Source: Chloroflexota bacterium
Lineage (GTDB): Bacteria; Chloroflexota; Anaerolineae; UBA4142; SHND01
DNA length: 64,000 nucleotides
Reading direction: 5' to 3'
Assembly: GCA_029778615.1 (NCBI GenBank)
Contig: JAKOPZ010000102.1
Location: 1-64,000 of the forward strand
A program made the position numbers and the translations under genes. The notes beneath the pieces were generated by a model, which saw only the letters and a program-made list of their open reading frames with translations, ran no database searches and was not told the DNA's origin. Positions 18,601 through 25,834 of the stretch are shown here, piece by piece (the stretch's first letter is position 1; each line of letters starts with the position of its first letter).

Positions 18601-18728
18601 CGCCGTTATTGTCCGGCGCGGACGCGCAAACGGAATTGCGTGACGCGCGTGCGATTGCGGAGGCGAACGGTTACGCGGGGCTGTTGGAAGAAATCGAACT
18701 GTTGCAAAAAGACGTGACAGGTGTTTAG
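15642..18728 (+). CDS. SARP/BTAD-type transcriptional activator with AAA ATPase and TPR
   Basis: A 1028-residue regulator with a GTG start that fits the family N-terminus (VLLFGAPQILRDD). Residues 1-90 form an OmpR-type winged helix (PRRKNRALVFYLA...TRDQIL). Residues about 95-230 form the BTAD helical domain ending at ELGVPPMAETRAVYDA. An ATPase module begins with FIGRARELEQL and has Walker A GEPGIGKT at 286-293 and Walker B-like VILFIDDAQWAD. The C-terminal third is TPR-like. Family members activate nearby operons in response to ligands or protein partners. The target is not evident. A 25-bp palindrome sits inside the BTAD codons at 15940-15964. Confidence 0.88.
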   Translation: MWSVLLFGAPQILRDDSSIQIPRRKNRALVFYLAAHSKPLTRDQILAFFFIDHERSAAQQIFRTMLHDLRKQLGDALIVQDDTLALANDVFVDARALEAERRFSETSLQLYRGDFLEGFTLADVPEFEDWVARERERYRALAMRGWMNVAAAYENERDYTHALDALNHALAFDELNEEAQRQALRVQYRNGDRAGAIRRFEQLQKKLDEELGVPPMAETRAVYDAIVTDTFPADRAPTTDKGRTRQAERADARRIETNALPFIGRARELEQLHDAAARGKLLWLEGEPGIGKTRLAEEFIADAKNQNALVLRGAAHELEQNLPYQPIIAALQGLYAQREWATMALSLGLASVWWAELARLTPELLTLFPNLSAATPSVDEARVWEAVSQLFANLAASQRVILFIDDAQWADTATLGLLGYLARHASEAFVLLVTARTMELPTPASTLLYTLTREERIARIEMNALSARDLETLAAHLTPAHALELAGWLSENTEGNPFFVNEILRFLYDQEVLTRDGTLATETLRLTTILTPTIQNLIQSRVMRLNDNAQRILQCACVIGREFDFALVERVAELSEGALLDALDELLRASLVRATHGAGYAFDHHLTMQYVYDHLGAARQRVLHRRVAEALSELHRTRLDSIAGLIAQHYSQAGARDRAAPFARRAGDYARTLAAWSDAITFYQLALQGETVDAVRARIFVAMGEAQFHKADFGASTESYRTGLQLAQANRDFALMEEALLAITQSLFPQARYAEAIALAREMRANGPAELAGAAEFAWGTTLAVESAHPLEAEQHLQAAEKFLALALPYATQITPARRNYQLAAVLGQRGNSAAAVAAYRAALELAQAQPGSLDITRSIMLYNNLAYHLHLLGEQRAAADAVRAGIQVAQEKGSTSHLPYLLSTSGEIALAQNDLDAAEKFFKQGLAAAQAMPLPERVAGITANLGLVAKARGQSDAARELLSTARERADAIGNGHLAVRIRIWLAPLLSGADAQTELRDARAIAEANGYAGLLEEIELLQKDVTGV
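15940..15964. repeat. Palindromic unit inside the SARP coding sequence
   Basis: Perfect arms AGAGACGTTT and AAACGTCTCT with a CAGCG loop are followed by AC, giving the CTAC end seen in other palindromes of this window. The reading frame stays open through it (residues about 100-108). Confidence 0.85.
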
Positions 18729-18768
18729 ACGTGACAGGTTCCCAAAACCTGTCACGTCAATTTTTATT
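18728..18768. terminator. Hairpin terminator / palindromic repeat after the SARP gene
   Basis: Arms GACGTGACAGGTT (18728-18740) and AACCTGTCACGTC (18746-18758) are followed by a T-rich run. The left arm sequence is also present at the very end of the SARP coding region (18714-18722). A copy of the same arms lies at 59230-59276. Confidence 0.8.
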
Positions 18769-18861
18769 TTTGTTCACGCTCGTGCTGACGCGCGTGTCAC
18801 GCCTCCTTGTTATGATAGCGGCATCAAACAAACAGAAAGCAAGTTCAAGGAGGAAAATTCA

Positions 18862-19590
18862 ATGGTTACCGTTCTCACACATATCAAGGTTCAAGATTAC
18901 GCCAAATGGCGTCCCGTATTCGACGAATTGAAATCGCTGCGCGACGCGCATACGTTGATTTCCGAACGCGTTCTTCGCAATGCTGCGAATCCGAATGAAG
19001 TCTTTATCGAAATGAATTATCGCGAGGCGGATGGCGCGCGCGCGTACATGAGTTCGCCCGAATTGCGCACGGGAATGCAAAAGGCGGGGGTGATTCCGCC
19101 GCCCGAAATCTTTTTTCTCGAAGACGCGCCCGATGTTGCCGCGCTCGACGCGTCCACGCAAATCGTGAACCAAGTCGCGGCGGCGATTGAAGCGCAAAAT
19201 TGGGACGGTGTGCGCGCACTCTTGGCGAACGATTTCAAATTTAGCGGCGCGGTGCCCGAACCTATTTCCGCCGAACAATGGATTGGCGTGCATCGCGCGC
19301 TCGCGGCGGCGATTCCCAATTTGCGAATGAATTATGCGCCGACGAAATCGAACGGCTCGCATACGAGCGGTACGGTGAAAATCACCGGCACGCACAACGG
19401 CGAATTCAATCTGCCGCTGCCCGGTATTCCACGCGTGCCAGCCACCGGCAACGCGATTGCGAATCCGACCGAACACGTCGAGGTCACAGTGCAAAATGGG
19501 CAAGTGACGGAATGGCAAGTGGAACCATTGCCGAACGGAGGTCTGCCGGGCATCCTTTCGCAAATGGGTGTGGCGCTGCCGCACGCGTAA
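18862..19590 (+). CDS. Fused ABM-like and SnoaL/NTF2-like protein
   Basis: A 242-residue protein starting at an ATG with an AGGAGG site. Residues 1-95 resemble a dimeric alpha-beta barrel of the antibiotic-biosynthesis-monooxygenase type (LTHIKVQDYAKWRPVFDEL, then RVLRNAANPNEVFIEMNY). Residues about 105-242 are an NTF2/SnoaL-like fold (VNQVAAAIEAQNWDGVRALLANDFKFSG, then HVEVTVQNGQVTEWQVEP). Both halves are small-molecule pocket folds used in monooxygenases and polyketide cyclases. The substrate is unknown. It stands alone between the SARP gene and the ECF sigma gene, and may be a target of either regulator. Confidence 0.78.
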   Translation: MVTVLTHIKVQDYAKWRPVFDELKSLRDAHTLISERVLRNAANPNEVFIEMNYREADGARAYMSSPELRTGMQKAGVIPPPEIFFLEDAPDVAALDASTQIVNQVAAAIEAQNWDGVRALLANDFKFSGAVPEPISAEQWIGVHRALAAAIPNLRMNYAPTKSNGSHTSGTVKITGTHNGEFNLPLPGIPRVPATGNAIANPTEHVEVTVQNGQVTEWQVEPLPNGGLPGILSQMGVALPHA

Positions 19591-19641
19591 TTAAAAAAAA
19601 GAGGAAGGCGAGATTCGCTTTTCTCTTTTTTTTTCTTGTTC

Positions 19642-19647
19642 TATAAT
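19642..19647 (+). promoter_or_regulatory. -10 element (TATAAT) placed for a leaderless sigma-factor mRNA
   Basis: A consensus TATAAT ends six bases before the GTG of the ECF sigma gene, so the transcript would begin at or next to the start codon. There is no ribosome-binding site between them. The -35 region (about 19619-19624) is not consensus. Confidence 0.6.
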
Positions 19648-19653
19648 CGTCCC

Positions 19654-20322
19654 GTGACCGCTTCGCCACCTGCGTTTGAACTCTCTCCCACCGAACAAGC
19701 TCAACTTGCCGCGCTGCGGCGCGGCGACGAAAACGCGTTTCGCGAGCTCGTCGCCGAATATCATGGCGCGATGGTGCGCATCGCGCAAATGTTTGTGGAC
19801 GACCGCGACATTGCCGAACAAGTGGCGCAAGAAGCGTGGCTCGGCGTTTTGCGCGGCTTGGAACGTTTTCAAGGACGCAGTTCGCTCAAGACATGGCTGT
19901 TCACTATTGTTTCTAATTTGGCAAAGACGCGCGGCAAGCGCGAAAAGCGCACAATCCCCTTTTCGTTTTTCGCTTTGCGAAAATTGGAAAATTACGACCA
20001 AGACACGGACGAACCCGCCGTTCCTGAAAATCGTTTTCGCGACGCGAAGGATTTGTACGCGGGACATTGGGCGATGAAACCCGTGCCGTGGGAGGTTGAC
20101 CCCGAACGCGTCGCGCTCAATTCCGAATTGATGAAATACCTGGAAGCCGCTGTAGAGATGCTGCCCGAACAACAGCGTATCGTGATTACGCTGCGCGATA
20201 TTCAAGGATGGACGGCGGAAGAAGTGTGTAACGCTTTGGGGATTGCCGAGACGAATCAGCGCGTATTACTGCATCGGGCGCGCAGTAAAGTGCGGCGCGC
20301 AATGGAAGAATATTTGCAATGA
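19654..20322 (+). CDS. ECF-family RNA polymerase sigma factor
   Basis: A 222-residue protein with a GTG start. Sigma region 2 is seen in ENAFRELVAEYHGAMVRIAQMFVDDRDIAEQVAQEAW, in FQGRSSLKTWLFTIVSNLAKT, and region 4 in EMLPEQQRIVITLRDIQGWTAEEVCNALGIAETNQRVLLHRARSKVR. A ~60-residue spacer rich in charged residues (from about residue 95) is longer than in minimal ECF sigmas. The stop overlaps the anti-sigma ATG (ATGA). The sulfite-oxidase-fold gene 23 bp downstream of the anti-sigma gene is a likely member of its operon. An upstream TTG would add six residues, but it lies in the -10 region and is unlikely to be used. Confidence 0.92.
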   Translation: MTASPPAFELSPTEQAQLAALRRGDENAFRELVAEYHGAMVRIAQMFVDDRDIAEQVAQEAWLGVLRGLERFQGRSSLKTWLFTIVSNLAKTRGKREKRTIPFSFFALRKLENYDQDTDEPAVPENRFRDAKDLYAGHWAMKPVPWEVDPERVALNSELMKYLEAAVEMLPEQQRIVITLRDIQGWTAEEVCNALGIAETNQRVLLHRARSKVRRAMEEYLQ

Positions 20323-20570
20323 CAAATGAATTGACCTGTCAAGAGTTGGTCGAACTGGTGACCGATTATTTTGAAAACGCGTTGACGGAAACCGAACGCG
20401 CGCGCGTGGAGCAACATCTCGCGTCGTGCGATGGTTGTGATACCTACGTAGAGCAAATGCGCGAGACGATTGAAACGCTGGGCAAGCTGCAAGAAAAAGA
20501 TGTTTCGGCGGAAGCGCAGGAAAAATTGTTAACGGTGTTTCGAGATTGGAGATTGGAGACTGGAGAATAG
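20319..20570 (+). CDS. Zinc-finger (zf-HC2) anti-sigma factor
   Basis: An 83-residue cytoplasmic protein. Cys7, His33, Cys37 and Cys40 form the zf-HC2 pattern (H-x3-C-x2-C) of zinc-binding anti-sigma domains, as in EQHLASCDGC. There is no membrane anchor, so it is a soluble anti-sigma of the RsrA/ChrR type; such proteins often respond to thiol oxidation or metals. It is coupled by ATGA to the sigma gene. The last codons (FRDWRLETGE) are encoded by heptameric GAGATTG-type repeats that run on past the stop, so the natural C-terminus may have been replaced. Confidence 0.88.
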   Translation: MTNELTCQELVELVTDYFENALTETERARVEQHLASCDGCDTYVEQMRETIETLGKLQEKDVSAEAQEKLLTVFRDWRLETGE

Positions 20571-20593
20571 AGTATTGCACGGAAGGAGTTCCA

Positions 20594-21217
20594 ATGTCTG
20601 AAAAATTTATTTCGCGTGGATTTGTCGGTAAACGCCGCGCACCCGAAGCGGCACAAGCGAACCGCGTTCCGCCGGGACAATATGTGACAAAAGATTTTCC
20701 CGTGCTTTCTGCCGGTCCAACGCCGCGCGTGGATTTGAACAAATGGACGTTCACGCTCGAAGGACTTGTGCGCGCGCCCGTTACTTGGACGTGGCAGCAA
20801 TTTCTGGAACTGCCGTCGCGCGAATATGTGGTAGACATTCACTGCGTGACCAAGTGGACGAAACTCGATACGAAATGGCGCGGCGTTTCCTTGGACACAC
20901 TGCTCGAGCACGTCGAACTAGACCCCAAAGCGGCGTTCCTCACCGCGTATTCGTACGAAGGATATACGACGAATTTACCACTGCCCGATGTGGTGAACGG
21001 ACAAGCATTCGTCGCGTACGAATACGACGGCAAAGCGATAACGCCCGAACACGGGGGACCCGCGCGTTTGCTTGTGCCCGGACTCTATTTTTGGAAAAGC
21101 GCGAAATGGTTAAAGGGCATCCGCTTTATGGATAAAGATAAATCGGGATTCTGGGAATCGCTGGGCTACAACAATCACGGCGACCCGTTCAAGGAGGAGC
21201 GATATACGGGGGATTAG
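20594..21217 (+). CDS. Sulfite-oxidase-fold molybdopterin oxidoreductase
   Basis: A 207-residue protein with a GGAAGGAG site. It is a stand-alone sulfite-oxidase/YedY-like domain. Cys84 in DIHCVTKW is the expected molybdenum ligand, followed by WRGVSLDTLLEHVEL, YTTNLPLPDV and EHGGPARLLVPGLYFWKSAKWLKGI. No signal peptide is seen, so it appears cytoplasmic. This type is commonly found with a ferredoxin-NADP-reductase-like flavoprotein and a DUF6510 protein. Both are present here (24035 and 24901) but separated from it by inserted genes. The sigma/anti-sigma pair directly upstream probably controls it. Confidence 0.88.
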   Translation: MSEKFISRGFVGKRRAPEAAQANRVPPGQYVTKDFPVLSAGPTPRVDLNKWTFTLEGLVRAPVTWTWQQFLELPSREYVVDIHCVTKWTKLDTKWRGVSLDTLLEHVELDPKAAFLTAYSYEGYTTNLPLPDVVNGQAFVAYEYDGKAITPEHGGPARLLVPGLYFWKSAKWLKGIRFMDKDKSGFWESLGYNNHGDPFKEERYTGD

Positions 21218-21283
21218 GACGCCCTAAACACCAATGATCGAATAACAAAAATATTCACAGAAAACCCTTCAAGGCATAACCGT

Positions 21284-21328
21284 AGAGGCGTGTTTCCTTT
21301 GAAATGAGGAACACACCTCTTCTTTTTT
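21284..21328 (+). terminator. Intrinsic terminator after the molybdopterin oxidoreductase
   Basis: An imperfect stem AGAGGCGTGTTTCC / GGAACACACCTCT is followed by TCTTTTTT. Confidence 0.85.
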
Positions 21329-21346
21329 CAACATGCAAACGAATAC

Positions 21347-21375
21347 TTGACTCTGCACTTGGAATATACTAAAAT
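21347..21375 (+). promoter_or_regulatory. Promoter of the higBA-like module
   Basis: TTGACT (21347-21352), a 17-bp spacer and TAAAAT (21370-21375). The element ends six bases before the toxin ATG, predicting a leaderless transcript. Confidence 0.6.
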
Positions 21376-21381
21376 CCGTAT

Positions 21382-21747
21382 ATGCCAGAATCGACCGAAG
21401 GGACGACTGAATTTTTCATCGAAGCGAATGGAACCAGTCCGATCGAAGATTTTCTGGACGGTCTGGATCTGAAAACGCGTGCGCGCTTTCGGTGGTCTAT
21501 GGAACAACTGCGAATGCGTAATGTGCGAGCCAGAGAACCGCTGGTGAAACATCTCGAAGGTGATTTGTGGGAGTTGCGCGAAGAGAGTCAGACGAACATC
21601 TATCGGATTATTTATTTTTCCTTTATAGGGCGGCGCATCGTGTTCTTGCACGGCTTTCAAAAAAAATCGCAAAAGACGCCGCGTAAAGAACTCGAACTGG
21701 CAAAGAGACGCTATGGTGATTTTCTTGAACGTGAGAAAAGGAAGTGA
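21382..21747 (+). CDS. HigB/RelE-type (Gp49-like) toxin
   Basis: A 121-residue protein of the phage-derived Gp49/HigB group of RelE-fold ribosome-dependent mRNA interferases. Typical features are seen: SPIEDFLDGLDLKTRARFRWSMEQL, VKHLEGDLWELREES, NIYRIIYFSFIGRRIVFLHGFQKKSQKTP and a basic C-terminus (ELAKRRYGDFLEREKRK). The toxin-first gene order and overlap with an HTH antitoxin are typical of HigBA. The pair lies between the molybdopterin oxidoreductase and the rest of its expected operon, which suggests insertion. Confidence 0.92.
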   Translation: MPESTEGTTEFFIEANGTSPIEDFLDGLDLKTRARFRWSMEQLRMRNVRAREPLVKHLEGDLWELREESQTNIYRIIYFSFIGRRIVFLHGFQKKSQKTPRKELELAKRRYGDFLEREKRK

Positions 21748-22112
21748 TGAATATGAATATGAAAAAAGAAATGCACAACACAGGACAGCAGCGCTATCAA
21801 GAGTATTGGGATCGGCAAATGGCGGACCCCCAATTCCGTCGCGTCTACGAAGAAGAAGCAGCAAAAAAAGAAGTATGGTTGCAACTTGTCGAGGCACGCA
21901 AAGCAGCGGGACTAACTCAAGAACAAGTGGCGAAACGGCTTGGTGTGTCTCAGGCACAAGTGGCACGGATTGAAAAGCAGGGCTATGATGCCTACACGCT
22001 GAATACCTTGCGCCGATATGTCGAAGCCTTGGGTGACGAGTTCTCGCTCGAAGTCAGAGTGCGCGGTCCCCAACTCGACGAAAATTTTCCGCAGGTGGTG
22101 ATGAGCCGCTGA
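21747..22112 (+). CDS. HigA-type XRE-family antitoxin
   Basis: A 121-residue protein beginning at the ATG in TGATG that overlaps the toxin stop, with AGGAAG upstream. An XRE helix-turn-helix is clear at about 58-110: LVEARKAAGLTQEQVAKRLGVSQAQVARIEKQ, then TLRRYVEALGDEF. Such antitoxins bind the toxin and repress the shared promoter. The N-terminal extension (YQEYWDRQMADPQFRRVYEEEAA) is typical of antitoxins paired with Gp49-type toxins. Confidence 0.92.
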   Translation: MNMNMKKEMHNTGQQRYQEYWDRQMADPQFRRVYEEEAAKKEVWLQLVEARKAAGLTQEQVAKRLGVSQAQVARIEKQGYDAYTLNTLRRYVEALGDEFSLEVRVRGPQLDENFPQVVMSR

Positions 22113-22371
22113 GCGCAACGCATACCCGTTGCCGATAAGAGATAAAGAAAAAAACAAAATAGTCGGGGGCGCGTCTGAATGCTCTATTTTGTTTACGAGT
22201 AACCATCTGACATAGAGAGATCTCTATTACTTTATTTTTGGTTCAGTTTTCTGAAATCCGCCCCCTCTTTTTTCCCTGCCTACTCAATAGATTTTTCTCC
22301 CTGCAACTAGGGGTGCTGTCATACAATACCCCACCGCAATTCAAGTCAAGCGCCCATAGATATGAAAGAGG

Positions 22372-22404
22372 GAAACCGGACACGCAGCAACCCGGTTTCT
22401 TTTG
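22372..22404 (+). terminator. Hairpin with T-run after the higBA-like module
   Basis: Arms GAAACCGG / CCGGTTTC with a 12-nt loop are followed by TTTTG. The stretch 22113-22501 otherwise holds no gene that I can support. Confidence 0.6.
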
Positions 22405-22501
22405 TTATAATGCAATAACACTTGTGGTCTGATCAGAGACGATGTGCATGAACACCCTGAACGATTCCATGAATTCAAATCCTGATGTATGCCCTTTAGC
22501 G

Positions 22502-22546
22502 AGTTTCGGCGACCCGTTCAAGGAACAACGGTACACGGGAGATTGA
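22502..22546 (+). pseudogene. 3' remnant of a second sulfite-oxidase-fold gene
   Basis: An in-frame tail reading GDPFKEQRYTGD plus stop matches the C-terminus GDPFKEERYTGD of the intact enzyme ending at 21217. About 35 of 40 bases agree. Nothing homologous lies upstream of it. Confidence 0.7.
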
Positions 22547-22615
22547 GCGGCGCGCTCTGCGCGCCGGTTAACTTGATTCTGCTCGAGCTGTCAAGACAAG
22601 AGAATAGGAGGTTTG

Positions 22616-23956
22616 ATGTTGAAACGTATTCTCTTGGTCCCGGTTGTTCTCGCTGTTTCTATGCTGCTCACATCCGTTTCCTCTATCACTCTTGCAAAAC
22701 CTCGCTCTGCGCCGAACGCCATTGACACACCGACACGCACGCCGACCCCGGTCTTTATTGGAAACTTTGTATGGAACGACCTCGACCAAGATGGGCTGCA
22801 AGATGCCGGCGAGCCCGGACTTTCGGGCGTGACGGTAGAATTGTGGAACAGTGACAAAACCCAGCTGCTTGACTCGACCGTCACGAATGCAAACGGCAAT
22901 TACGTTGTCGTCGCGCCATCGTCGGGTTCCTATCGCGTGCGCGTGATTTTGCCGGATGCAAATGACCAATTTTCACCAAAGGATGCGCCCACCGCGACGG
23001 ATACAACCGACAGCGACATCAATCCTTCCGGGGGTGACGCGGGTTTCACGGATGTGATTTTCATCGCGGCGAATGTCATTAGCAATACGACGATTGATGC
23101 AGGCATCATCAAGTATCGTCCGCCGACCTCTACCCGTACGCCGACGCCGGTGTACATTGGGAATTTTGTCTGGCTCGATTTGGACCAAGATGGTGTACAA
23201 GATGTGGGCGAGCCGGGAGTGTCCGGCATTACTGTGCAATTATGGAACAGTGACAAAACGCAGTTGCTTGACGCGACCGTGACAAATGGGAATGGGAATT
23301 ACACCGTTGTGGCGCCGTCCTCCGGCGCGTATCGGGTGCGTGTTGTTTTGCCCGGTGTCAATGACCAATTCTCGCCAAAGGATGCGCCCAACGCAACGGA
23401 TACCACCGACAGCGACATCAATCCTGCCGGTCCTGATTTGGGATTCACCGATATCATCAACATTGCTGCCAACGTCATCAGCATCAGTACGATTGATGCC
23501 GGCATCAGCCGCTTGGATACGCCGACTCCGACCGCCACGGCGACCGCCACCTGGACACCAAGCGCGTCACACACACCAACGGCAACCCAAACACCAAAGG
23601 CAACGAAAACAATAGCGGCTGCTACACCGACTCCTACGACGACAGAATTCGCCACCGCAACAGATTTGTCCACTCTTGTTGTGCGGCGCCTGTTGAAAGG
23701 GGGTGTGGTGGTCAAATGGCAAACCGCGACGGAGGCGCGCCTTGCGGGTTTTGATGTGTGGCGCCAAGGCAAGGCGGTCTATCGCAAACTCAACCCACAA
23801 TTCATTCAGGCAAAACACGCAGGCGATGCCGCGAGCGCGCGCTATCGGTTCCAAGACAAGGCGGTGAAACATGGCAAGACGTATGCGTACAAACTTGACC
23901 TGTTCTATCTGGACGGACACTCTGAATGGAGCCGAATCGTCAAGCTGCGCCCGTAA
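22616..23956 (+). CDS. Secreted protein with two SdrD_B-like domains
   Basis: A 446-residue exported protein with AGGAGG four bases before the ATG. A signal peptide spans about 1-28 (ILLVPVVLAVSMLLTSVSS). Two SdrD_B/prealbumin-like beta domains follow (VFIGNFVWNDLDQDGLQDAGEPGL..., VYIGNFVWLDLDQDGVQDVGEPGV...). They are very similar to one another, indicating an internal duplication, and carry Asp-rich Ca-binding type loops. A Thr/Pro linker leads to a C-terminal beta domain (GGVVVKWQTATEARLAGFDVWRQ) of the type found at the ends of both giant surface proteins in this window. No sortase motif is seen. It is probably a cell-surface or matrix protein and splits a redox operon. Confidence 0.85.
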   Translation: MLKRILLVPVVLAVSMLLTSVSSITLAKPRSAPNAIDTPTRTPTPVFIGNFVWNDLDQDGLQDAGEPGLSGVTVELWNSDKTQLLDSTVTNANGNYVVVAPSSGSYRVRVILPDANDQFSPKDAPTATDTTDSDINPSGGDAGFTDVIFIAANVISNTTIDAGIIKYRPPTSTRTPTPVYIGNFVWLDLDQDGVQDVGEPGVSGITVQLWNSDKTQLLDATVTNGNGNYTVVAPSSGAYRVRVVLPGVNDQFSPKDAPNATDTTDSDINPAGPDLGFTDIINIAANVISISTIDAGISRLDTPTPTATATATWTPSASHTPTATQTPKATKTIAAATPTPTTTEFATATDLSTLVVRRLLKGGVVVKWQTATEARLAGFDVWRQGKAVYRKLNPQFIQAKHAGDAASARYRFQDKAVKHGKTYAYKLDLFYLDGHSEWSRIVKLRP

Positions 23957-24034
23957 CTGTGAATGTTTGAACGCATCAGGACGCCGTATTCCAAAGAACG
24001 AGGCGCGGCGAATGCGGCATCCTCTTGAACGATT

Positions 24035-24775
24035 ATGAAACAGACCCTCGATTGGCAAATTGCCACTATCACCCACATCAAAACTGAAACCGCGCGCGCG
24101 AAAAGTTTCACGCTCGCGCTGCCAAATTGGATGCCGCATCGCGCGGGACAACATTACGATTTGCGCCTCACCGCGCAAGACGGCTACCAAGTCGAACGCA
24201 GTTATTCGATTGCATCCGAACCCGAACGCGCGGGGCAAGTTGATTTGACGATTGAAAAAATTGAGGACGGCGAAGTATCGCCGTACATGCACGAGGTTGT
24301 CGTCGTCGGCGACCAAGTAGAAGTGCGCGGACCGATTGGCGGATATTTTGTGTGGGACGCTTCGATGCGCGAACCGTTGTTGTTGATTGGCGGCGGTTCG
24401 GGCGTGGTGCCGTTGATGAGTATGCTGCGTCATCGCGCGGCGGCGCACGCGTCTGCGCCGACACATCTGTTGTATTCGTCACGCGCGTTGGACGATGTGA
24501 TTTATTATGATGAATTGGAAACATTGCGCGCGCAGATGGACGGGTTAAAAGTTTTTCACACGTTGACGCGTTCGCATCCCGAAAATTGGAACGGGTACAC
24601 GCGGAGAATAGACGCGGACATGTTACGCGAGGTCGCCGCACCGTTGGGGAAAAATGTGCGCGTGTTTATTTGCGGACCGACCGCGCTGGTGGAAAACGCG
24701 GCGAATGGGTTGGTGCAAATTGGGATTCCGGCGTCGAGTGTAAAAACGGAACGGTTCGGACCGAGTGGGACATAG
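24035..24775 (+). CDS. Ferredoxin-NADP-reductase-like flavoprotein
   Basis: A 246-residue protein. The FAD site RSYSIASEP, the NAD(P) site LLIGGGSGVVPLMSML and the C-terminal FICGPTALVENAANGL fit the ferredoxin-reductase superfamily without a 2Fe-2S domain. It lies 78 bp after the SdrD_B gene and about 125 bp before the DUF6510 gene. In other bacteria this reductase is found beside a stand-alone sulfite-oxidase-fold enzyme and DUF6510, so it likely supplies or takes electrons for the enzyme at 20594-21217. Confidence 0.9.
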   Translation: MKQTLDWQIATITHIKTETARAKSFTLALPNWMPHRAGQHYDLRLTAQDGYQVERSYSIASEPERAGQVDLTIEKIEDGEVSPYMHEVVVVGDQVEVRGPIGGYFVWDASMREPLLLIGGGSGVVPLMSMLRHRAAAHASAPTHLLYSSRALDDVIYYDELETLRAQMDGLKVFHTLTRSHPENWNGYTRRIDADMLREVAAPLGKNVRVFICGPTALVENAANGLVQIGIPASSVKTERFGPSGT

Positions 24776-24895
24776 CGAGGGATGAGGGGTGAACGGGTGG
24801 CGAGGTGACAGGGTGACAGGGTGACAGGGATGGCGATACGCGATTTGCAATATGCCATTTGCTATCGGCTATCGGCTATCGGCTACATACGAGGT
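24775..24895. repeat. Short tandem heptamer/octamer repeats
   Basis: A GGTGACAG-type octamer repeats three times near 24805-24830. A run of degenerate heptamers follows (GCGATAC, GCGATTT, GCAATAT, GCCATTT, then CTATCGG three times), ending just before the DUF6510 gene. Confidence 0.8.
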
Positions 24896-24900
24896 GTGAC

Positions 24901-25188
24901 ATGGAACATGAGATGGACATGAATACGGAAATGATGCTCGACGGAAACGCGTTGGGCGGGATGATGATGGAAATGTTTGGTGTGGAGATGACCGCCGCGC
25001 AAACGGAATGCGCGCATTGTGGAACGGGAAATGAAATGGGCGCGCTAATGGTTTTCAATCAAGCGCCGGGGATGGTGCTGCGTTGTCCCGCGTGCGAACA
25101 GGTGATGGTGCGCGTGGTGCGGACACCGGACGCGATGTATTTGGATGCGCGGGGCGCGGTGTATTTGAGGATTGGGCGTAAAACATAA
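24901..25188 (+). CDS. DUF6510 family zinc-ribbon protein
   Basis: A 95-residue protein. LDGNALGGMMMEMFGVEMTA, a Cys37-x2-Cys40 pair, APGMVLRCPACEQVMVRVVR with Cys62-x2-Cys65, and YLDARGAVYL match what I recall of the DUF6510 family. The four cysteines should bind zinc. DUF6510 genes are regularly found with sulfite-oxidase-like and ferredoxin-reductase-like genes; the biochemical role is unknown. The ATG at 24901 was chosen because upstream codons are repeat-derived. Confidence 0.85.
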   Translation: MEHEMDMNTEMMLDGNALGGMMMEMFGVEMTAAQTECAHCGTGNEMGALMVFNQAPGMVLRCPACEQVMVRVVRTPDAMYLDARGAVYLRIGRKT

Positions 25189-25220
25189 AACAGGCGGTTC
25201 CATTTGGACCTGCCTGTTTG
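25187..25220 (+). terminator. Intrinsic terminator after the DUF6510 gene
   Basis: Stem AAACAGGC / GCCTGTTT with a loop of about 16 nt. It may serve the convergent gene as well. Confidence 0.65.
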
Positions 25221-25260
25221 GCAATCGACTCATCTTGACTCGATGTGTTCGTCGGGCACG

Positions 25261-25821
25261 TTATTGATTCGGTGGCGTGATTGTTGGCGCAGTCTGTCCG
25301 TAGGTGCATTCGCGCAATTTCTTGGGCGGCGGCGCGAGTCGGGACTTGTTGGGGGGTAGACTTGGATCCTTCAAAATTTCTGCAAAGCCCTCTCCCGTTT
25401 TCGAGTACGACGTACTTGTTGGAATACCTAGCTTGAGATCAAAGAGCAATGCCACGTACTTGGCGCTTGGCGGTACAGATGTGCTACCAAGTACGTTTAT
25501 TTGCTCAAAATTGCCCTCAAGAATTATCAATGCTAGCTGTTGGTCCTTGCAAAGCGCTTGGGTACCGCCAAAAAAAAACATGTATTCCTTTGGAGAAATC
25601 TTGCGATTCAATAGTATGCGTGGAGCGGGACCGACTGATTTGAATGCCGCACAAACATAATCGAGTGCTGCGCTCTCAATCTCCTTTAGCGATTTTCCTT
25701 CAAGAGAGCTCGGTTGAAACTTGCAATCCGCATGGAGAGTTTGCCCTGGGGTTCCGCCGGAAATTGCAACGGCGATCATTAGACTGGCAAGTCCGATAGT
25801 TGTGACGATTATTTTTTTCAT
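25261..25821 (-). CDS. Secreted protein of unknown function
   Basis: A 186-residue protein starting at an ATG with GGAGG, which decides against an upstream ATG. A signal peptide spans about 1-28 (KKIIVTTIGLASLMIAVAISG). The mature part has three cysteines near the start and middle and a Pro-rich C-terminus ending in PTITPPNQ. I recognise no domain. It follows the remains of another secreted-protein gene by 13 bp and may be the survivor of a two-gene unit. Confidence 0.7.
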   Translation of the reverse strand: MKKIIVTTIGLASLMIAVAISGGTPGQTLHADCKFQPSSLEGKSLKEIESAALDYVCAAFKSVGPAPRILLNRKISPKEYMFFFGGTQALCKDQQLALIILEGNFEQINVLGSTSVPPSAKYVALLFDLKLGIPTSTSYSKTGEGFAEILKDPSLPPNKSRLAPPPKKLRECTYGQTAPTITPPNQ

Positions 25822-25834
25822 TCGCGCCTCCAAT

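Noticed and set aside
24775-24895. CRISPR-like repeat array
   Set aside because: Units are 7-8 bp without spacers of regular length. These are microsatellite-type repeats.
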